Shown: one piece after another, positions 59,744 to 64,000 of the stretch
How positions within the stretch are numbered: position 1 is the stretch's first letter
How the letters are laid out: the number at the start of each line of letters is the position of its first letter
From: UBA5109 sp038148755
GTDB lineage: Bacteria; Pseudomonadota; Gammaproteobacteria; Pseudomonadales; Pseudohongiellaceae
DNA: 64,000 nt
Assembly: GCA_038148755.1 (NCBI GenBank)
Contig: JAYQWA010000003.1
Span: 124,001 to 188,000, forward strand
Direction of reading: 5' to 3'
Notes under the pieces: model-generated
Database searches by the model: none
What the model was told of the DNA's origin: nothing
The model's input: only the letters and a program-made list of their open reading frames with translations
Program-made: the position numbers and the translations under genes

Positions 59744-61678
59744 TTGAATGATATGGCAAAAAATTTATTACTTTGGATGATTATTGCAGCGGTATTACTC
59801 ACCGTTTTTAATAATTTCAGCCAACCGACTTCTTCTGAGCAATTGATCTATTCGGACTTTATTGAAGAGGTTCAATCCGGCCAGGTCGCTGAGGTAAATA
59901 TCAGTAACCTGAATATCATTGGTGTGCGAAATAACGGCACCAGATTTACCACTGTTTTGCCTTATTTTGGCGACGACAAGTTGTTGGATGACCTGTTGGC
60001 GAATGATGTTGATGTACGAATTTCAGAACCTGAGCGCCAAAGTATCTGGACTCAGCTTCTGGTTGCCAGTTTCCCCATCCTTATCATTATCGCTGTATTT
60101 ATGTTTTTCATGCGCCAGATGCAAGGCGGTGGCGTGGGTGGCAAAGGTGGCCCGATGGCCTTTGGTAAAAGTAAGGCCAAGATGCTTAATGAGGATCAGG
60201 TAAAAGTTACTTTTGCTGATGTTGCGGGAGTTGATGAAGCCAAAGAAGATGTTAAAGAACTGGTCGATTTCCTGAGAGAACCGGATAAATTCCAGCGCCT
60301 GGGTGGCAGAATACCCCGTGGTGTTTTGATGGTCGGTCAACCCGGTACCGGTAAAACCTTGCTGGCCAAGGCAATTGCCGGTGAAGCCAAAGTACCGTTT
60401 TTCTCCATTTCCGGTTCTGATTTCGTTGAAATGTTTGTGGGTGTTGGCGCATCCCGTGTACGCGATATGTTTGATCAGGCTAAAAAGCAATCACCCTGTA
60501 TTATTTTTATTGACGAGATTGATGCGGTAGGACGACATCGTGGTGCCGGCCTTGGTGGTGGTCATGATGAGCGTGAGCAAACCTTAAACCAGTTGCTGGT
60601 CGAAATGGATGGTTTTGAAGGTAATGATGGTGTCATCGTTATTGCAGCAACCAACAGACCTGATGTACTGGATCCCGCCTTGTTAAGGCCTGGACGTTTT
60701 GATCGTCAGGTAGTTGTCGGTTTGCCGGATATTCGTGGTCGTGAACAGATATTAAAAGTGCATATGCGTAAAGTGCCGATTTCTGAAGGTGTGAATGCCT
60801 CGGTATTGGCCAGGGCGACACCAGGTTTTTCCGGTGCTGATCTGGCTAATCTGGTTAATGAGGCCGCTTTGTTTGCTGCGCGTGCGCAGAAACAGAAAGT
60901 CAGCATGGAAGAATTTGAAAAAGCCAAGGACAAAATCATGATGGGTGCTGAACGCAAATCCATGGTGATGTCGGATAAGGAAAAAATAAATACTGCCTAT
61001 CATGAAGCGGGCCATACTATTGTTGGTCGCCTGGTTCCAGAGCATGACCCCGTTTATAAAGTCAGTATTATTCCGCGTGGCCGGGCATTGGGTGTGACCA
61101 TGTTTTTACCCGAAGAAGATCGTTACAGCCACAGTAAGCAGAGTATTCTGAGTCAGATATGTTCGCTTTATGGTGGCCGCATAGCTGAAGAAATGACCTT
61201 GGGCAAAGAAGGTGTTACTACCGGTGCCTCCAACGATATTCAGCGTGCCACTCAGATGGCCCACAATATGGTTAAAAAATGGGGCTTGTCAGAAAAACTG
61301 GGGCCACTGCAGTATGACGATGAGCAGGAAGAGGTATTTCTTGGGCGATCGGCTAGTCATAGCAATAAGGTTTTATCTTCTGAAACAACCAAGGCAATTG
61401 ATGAAGAGGTTCGCTCCATTATTGATTCCTGCTATAGCAAAGCGCAAAAACTACTGGAAGAAAATCGTGATATTCTAGAGGCAATGAAAGATGCCTTAAT
61501 GGAGTACGAGACGCTTGATGTAGGTCAGATTGATGATCTTATGGCAAGAAAGAAACCTCGGACTCCGGCAGAATGGCACGATGATGATTATCAGTCAGGT
61601 TCTCCGAACTCAGAAAGTAAAAATGAAAGTAAGGAGTCTTCTGAAAAACCTATTGGTGGTCCTGCCGGGGAGCATTAA
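59744..61678 (+). CDS. ftsH: ATP-dependent membrane zinc protease FtsH
   Basis: 644 residues from TTG 59744; ATG 59753 is an alternative. Two transmembrane helices (about 5-22 and 100-120), AAA domain with Walker A GQPGTGKT (usually GPPGTGKT; the Pro to Gln change is notable), Walker B IIFIDEIDAVG, second region ATNRPDVLDPALLRPGRFDRQ and the zinc motif HEAGH. It degrades membrane and regulatory proteins including RpoH and LpxC in many bacteria. The C-terminus is a hydrophilic tail. Confidence 0.97.
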   Translation: MNDMAKNLLLWMIIAAVLLTVFNNFSQPTSSEQLIYSDFIEEVQSGQVAEVNISNLNIIGVRNNGTRFTTVLPYFGDDKLLDDLLANDVDVRISEPERQSIWTQLLVASFPILIIIAVFMFFMRQMQGGGVGGKGGPMAFGKSKAKMLNEDQVKVTFADVAGVDEAKEDVKELVDFLREPDKFQRLGGRIPRGVLMVGQPGTGKTLLAKAIAGEAKVPFFSISGSDFVEMFVGVGASRVRDMFDQAKKQSPCIIFIDEIDAVGRHRGAGLGGGHDEREQTLNQLLVEMDGFEGNDGVIVIAATNRPDVLDPALLRPGRFDRQVVVGLPDIRGREQILKVHMRKVPISEGVNASVLARATPGFSGADLANLVNEAALFAARAQKQKVSMEEFEKAKDKIMMGAERKSMVMSDKEKINTAYHEAGHTIVGRLVPEHDPVYKVSIIPRGRALGVTMFLPEEDRYSHSKQSILSQICSLYGGRIAEEMTLGKEGVTTGASNDIQRATQMAHNMVKKWGLSEKLGPLQYDDEQEEVFLGRSASHSNKVLSSETTKAIDEEVRSIIDSCYSKAQKLLEENRDILEAMKDALMEYETLDVGQIDDLMARKKPRTPAEWHDDDYQSGSPNSESKNESKESSEKPIGGPAGEH

Positions 61679-61698
61679 ATTTTATTTTCTTTTATTCT

Positions 61699-61726
61699 AA
61701 AAAGGAGCTCAATGAGCTCCTTTTTT
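61699..61726 (+). terminator. Rho-independent terminator between ftsH and folP
   Basis: AAAGGAGCTC-AAT-GAGCTCCTTT with T-run to 61726. It ends 25 bp before the chosen folP start, so folP is probably expressed by read-through or from a promoter at or after the hairpin. Confidence 0.85.
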
Positions 61727-61751
61727 CATGCGTTATTTTATAAGTAAAGTC

Positions 61752-62615
61752 ATGAATTTTGCCGGGAAAGTAATAGATTTTAAGATGCCTGAAGTAATGG
61801 GTATTTTAAATGTAACACCTGACTCTTTTTCAGACGGGGGTGAGCTTCTGCTTGCTTCCGGCAAGCCTGCAACAGATAGGATAATGAAGCGTGCAGAGTC
61901 CATGCATGAGGCCGGTGCAGCATTTATTGATATAGGTGGTGAATCGACTAGACCGGGTGCAAATAAAATAAGTGACGAAGAAGAGATGGAAAGGGTTTTG
62001 CCGCTGGTCGAAAAAATCAGCAAAAATATTGATGTTGTGGTCTCAGTTGATACCAGTTCCCCAGCTCTTATGCAGGAAGCGGCAAAAGCAGGAGCAGGGT
62101 TGATAAATGATGTAAGAGCATTGCAAAGACCCGGCGCAGTAGAAATAGTGAGTAAAATTAATTTGCCGGTTTGCTTGATGCATATGCAGGGGGAACCGGC
62201 AACTATGCAGCAAGCTCCCAGCTATAATCAGCTGCTTGATGAAATTCTGGAGTTTCTAAAACACAGGATTGCAGTTTGTACAAAGGCTGGAATTGATAGA
62301 CAGCAGATCATTGTTGATCCTGGTTTTGGCTTTGGCAAAACCCTGGAACATAATCTTGAGTTACTTGGCAGACTTGGTGAATTTAAATCGTTAAAATTGC
62401 CGCTTCTTATAGGCTTATCCCGTAAAGGCATGCTTGGTTTAATTACAGGGAAAAGTCCAAAAGAAAGGCAGGCTGCGGGAGTTACTGCTGCTGTTATCGG
62501 GCTTATGCAGGGCGCAGATATTATTCGCACCCATGATGTAGCTGAAACCGTAGATGCGGTAAAGGTGTATACGGCTGTTAAATCTAATGAACTAAAACAC
62601 CACTTAAGAAACTAA
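61752..62615 (+). CDS. folP: Dihydropteroate synthase
   Basis: 287 residues from ATG 61752, which puts 16 residues before MGILNVTPDSFSDGG as in other FolP; ATG 61728 is in frame but sits on the terminator. Other motifs: GAAFIDIGGESTRPGA, GAGLINDVRAL, LMHMQGEPATMQ, VDPGFGFGKTLEHN, LIGLSRKGMLG and the C-terminal RTHDVAETVDAV. It joins p-aminobenzoate to the pterin in folate synthesis and is the sulfonamide target. glmM follows by 41 bp. Confidence 0.97.
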   Translation: MNFAGKVIDFKMPEVMGILNVTPDSFSDGGELLLASGKPATDRIMKRAESMHEAGAAFIDIGGESTRPGANKISDEEEMERVLPLVEKISKNIDVVVSVDTSSPALMQEAAKAGAGLINDVRALQRPGAVEIVSKINLPVCLMHMQGEPATMQQAPSYNQLLDEILEFLKHRIAVCTKAGIDRQQIIVDPGFGFGKTLEHNLELLGRLGEFKSLKLPLLIGLSRKGMLGLITGKSPKERQAAGVTAAVIGLMQGADIIRTHDVAETVDAVKVYTAVKSNELKHHLRN

Positions 62616-62656
62616 TATATTGATATTTTAGAGTTGTAATAAGGATTACCTGGAAC

Positions 62657-64000
62657 GTGAATAAAACAAAAATATACTTCGGGACCGATGGTATAAGAGG
62701 ACGGGTAGGAGAATATCCGATTACGCCGGATTTTTTCCTCAAGCTGGGTTGGGCGACCGGGAGGGTTTTTGCGCAGAACCCGGGAAGCACGGTCTTAATC
62801 GGTAAAGATACACGTATTTCTGGTTATATGTTTGAGTCTGCCCTGGAAGCTGGGCTGACTTCTGCTGGCGTAGATATAAAGCTGCTTGGGCCTATGCCGA
62901 CACCGGCAGTTGCGCATCTTACGAGTACCTTTCAGGCGCAGGCAGGTATTGTAATCAGTGCTTCGCATAATAGTTATGAAGATAACGGGATAAAGTTTTT
63001 TTCGACTCAGGGAACCAAACTTGGTGACGATATTGAGTTTGCCATTGAAGAAGCACTGGATTCCGAATTGCAAACAGTCAGCTCTGACAGAATCGGGAAA
63101 GCGTCACGTATTACTGACGCCAGCGGTCGCTATATAGAATTTTGTAAAGGGACTATTAGCAGTTACATAAAACTGAATGGTCTGAAGATTGTACTTGACT
63201 GTGCCAATGGTGCTACCTATCACATTGCACCGAATGTTTTTAAAGAATTAGGGGCTCAGATAAGCGTAATTGGTAATAAACCTGACGGGCTTAACATTAA
63301 TAACGATTGTGGTTCCACTAAACCCCAACAATTAGCGAATGAAGTGTTGAATCAGCAAGCGGATCTCGGTATTGCATTTGATGGCGACGGTGATCGCGTC
63401 CAGATGGTGGATCATACTGGTGAAATTGTAGATGGTGATGAGCTGCTATACATCATAGCCCAACATAAGCTTGCTGATGGAGCCGACGGTCAGGGTGTGG
63501 TTGGAACTGTCATGAGTAATCTGGGACTTGAACTTGCATTAAAAGAGTTAAACATTCCTTTTCGACGTACACCAGTGGGTGATCGTTATGTCATGGAAGA
63601 GCTTAAAACCAGGCAGTGGTATATCGGAGGTGAATCTTCAGGCCATGTAATTTGTCTGGATAAAACCACGACTGGCGATGGAATAGTTGCGGCTTTGCAG
63701 GTCTTGGCAGCCATGAAGGATATGGGCAAAAGTTTGTATGACCTGAAGGCTAAGATGGAAAAGTTTCCGCAAACTATGATTAATGTCAGATTAAAAAACC
63801 CAAAAGCGTTAAATGGTAATTCAATTATTCAGTCTGCTGTGAAGGATGCTGAATCAACCTTGGGTAAACAGGGACGTGTGCTGTTAAGACCATCAGGGAC
63901 TGAACCCATGGTCAGAGTGATGGTTGAAGGTTCAGATGATGCGCTGGTAAGTAAACTGGCAACAGAGCTTTCGCAAGTGGTGTCTAAAGAGTTAGCCTGA
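62657..64000 (+). CDS. glmM: Phosphoglucosamine mutase
   Basis: 447 residues from GTG 62657, complete; the TGA is the last three bases of the window. YFGTDGIRGRVG, the phosphoserine loop VISASHNSYEDNGIKFF, metal loop FDGDGDRVQMVD, sugar-binding GGESSGHVI and phosphate-binding RPSGTEPMVRVMVE. It converts glucosamine-6-phosphate to glucosamine-1-phosphate for peptidoglycan and LPS. ftsH-folP-glmM order is conserved. Confidence 0.98.
   Translation: MNKTKIYFGTDGIRGRVGEYPITPDFFLKLGWATGRVFAQNPGSTVLIGKDTRISGYMFESALEAGLTSAGVDIKLLGPMPTPAVAHLTSTFQAQAGIVISASHNSYEDNGIKFFSTQGTKLGDDIEFAIEEALDSELQTVSSDRIGKASRITDASGRYIEFCKGTISSYIKLNGLKIVLDCANGATYHIAPNVFKELGAQISVIGNKPDGLNINNDCGSTKPQQLANEVLNQQADLGIAFDGDGDRVQMVDHTGEIVDGDELLYIIAQHKLADGADGQGVVGTVMSNLGLELALKELNIPFRRTPVGDRYVMEELKTRQWYIGGESSGHVICLDKTTTGDGIVAALQVLAAMKDMGKSLYDLKAKMEKFPQTMINVRLKNPKALNGNSIIQSAVKDAESTLGKQGRVLLRPSGTEPMVRVMVEGSDDALVSKLATELSQVVSKELA

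Noticed and set aside
60340..60370. FtsH Walker A with Gln instead of Pro (GQPGTGKT)
   Set aside because: The Lys and Thr that bind ATP are intact and all other motifs are normal; probably neutral, so noted only in the feature.
1..64000. CRISPR arrays, insertion sequences, rRNA or ordinary tRNA genes
   Set aside because: No regularly spaced direct repeats, transposase motifs, or tRNA-like folds other than tmRNA were seen on reading.

Overview
The window looks like a contiguous piece of a gammaproteobacterial chromosome. The right half has the conserved gammaproteobacterial order ratA-rnfH / bamE / fur / recN / grpE-dnaK-dnaJ / dapB / carAB-greA / yhbY / rlmE-ftsH-folP-glmM. The ssrA tag peptide is ANDENYALAA, the same as in Escherichia coli. 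Moderate GC, many exported enzymes with Tat or Sec signals and the mix of uncharacterised families suggest a free-living, probably marine, oligotroph-type lineage. That placement is inference; the genus cannot be read from the sequence.

Region 1 (1-16.9 kb) is accessory metabolism. It holds a truncated VOC protein, a lactonase-like metallo-beta-lactamase (MBL) protein, a Tat-exported zinc alcohol dehydrogenase, a shikimate-dehydrogenase-like enzyme with an MHS-type permease, a Tat-exported arylmalonate-decarboxylase-like protein, a MetE-like methyltransferase, a Tat-exported FMN hydroxy-acid oxidase, a sugar porter with glucokinase, a three-gene exported cassette (here called B-MBL-A) and a Tat-exported amidohydrolase with a DUF6152 protein. 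Much of the chemistry appears to happen in the periplasm, with permeases bringing products in.

Region 2 (17-21.3 kb) holds a candidate small RNA, DUF1499, a broken lipocalin (blc), and a tightly overlapping DUF3429 / renalase-like flavoprotein / SDR operon divergent from DUF2256. These families often accompany photolyase and light-induced regulons, but no photolyase is present here.

Region 3 (21.6-27.3 kb) is visibly more AT-rich. It carries a second B-MBL-A cassette, headed by a large protein with a heme c motif and a propeller-like region, then a truncated hsdM fragment that abuts the 3' end of ssrA. This is what a decayed island integrated at tmRNA would leave.

Region 4 (27.3-64 kb) is mainly core: ssrA and smpB, an exported caspase-like protease with PPC repeats, a sodium-coupled NSS transporter, the ratA-to-recN block with an inserted hicAB module, the chaperone genes with recognisable sigma-32 promoters, dacB, a lipoprotein copper amine oxidase, dapB, a sulfur-uptake group (YeeE, TcyP-like, SseA), carAB-greA, and yhbY through glmM. 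glmM ends exactly at the window edge.

The best candidates for an undescribed system are the duplicated B-MBL-A cassette, in which one copy has lost half of its metal ligands, and the Tat-exported arylmalonate-decarboxylase-like enzyme.
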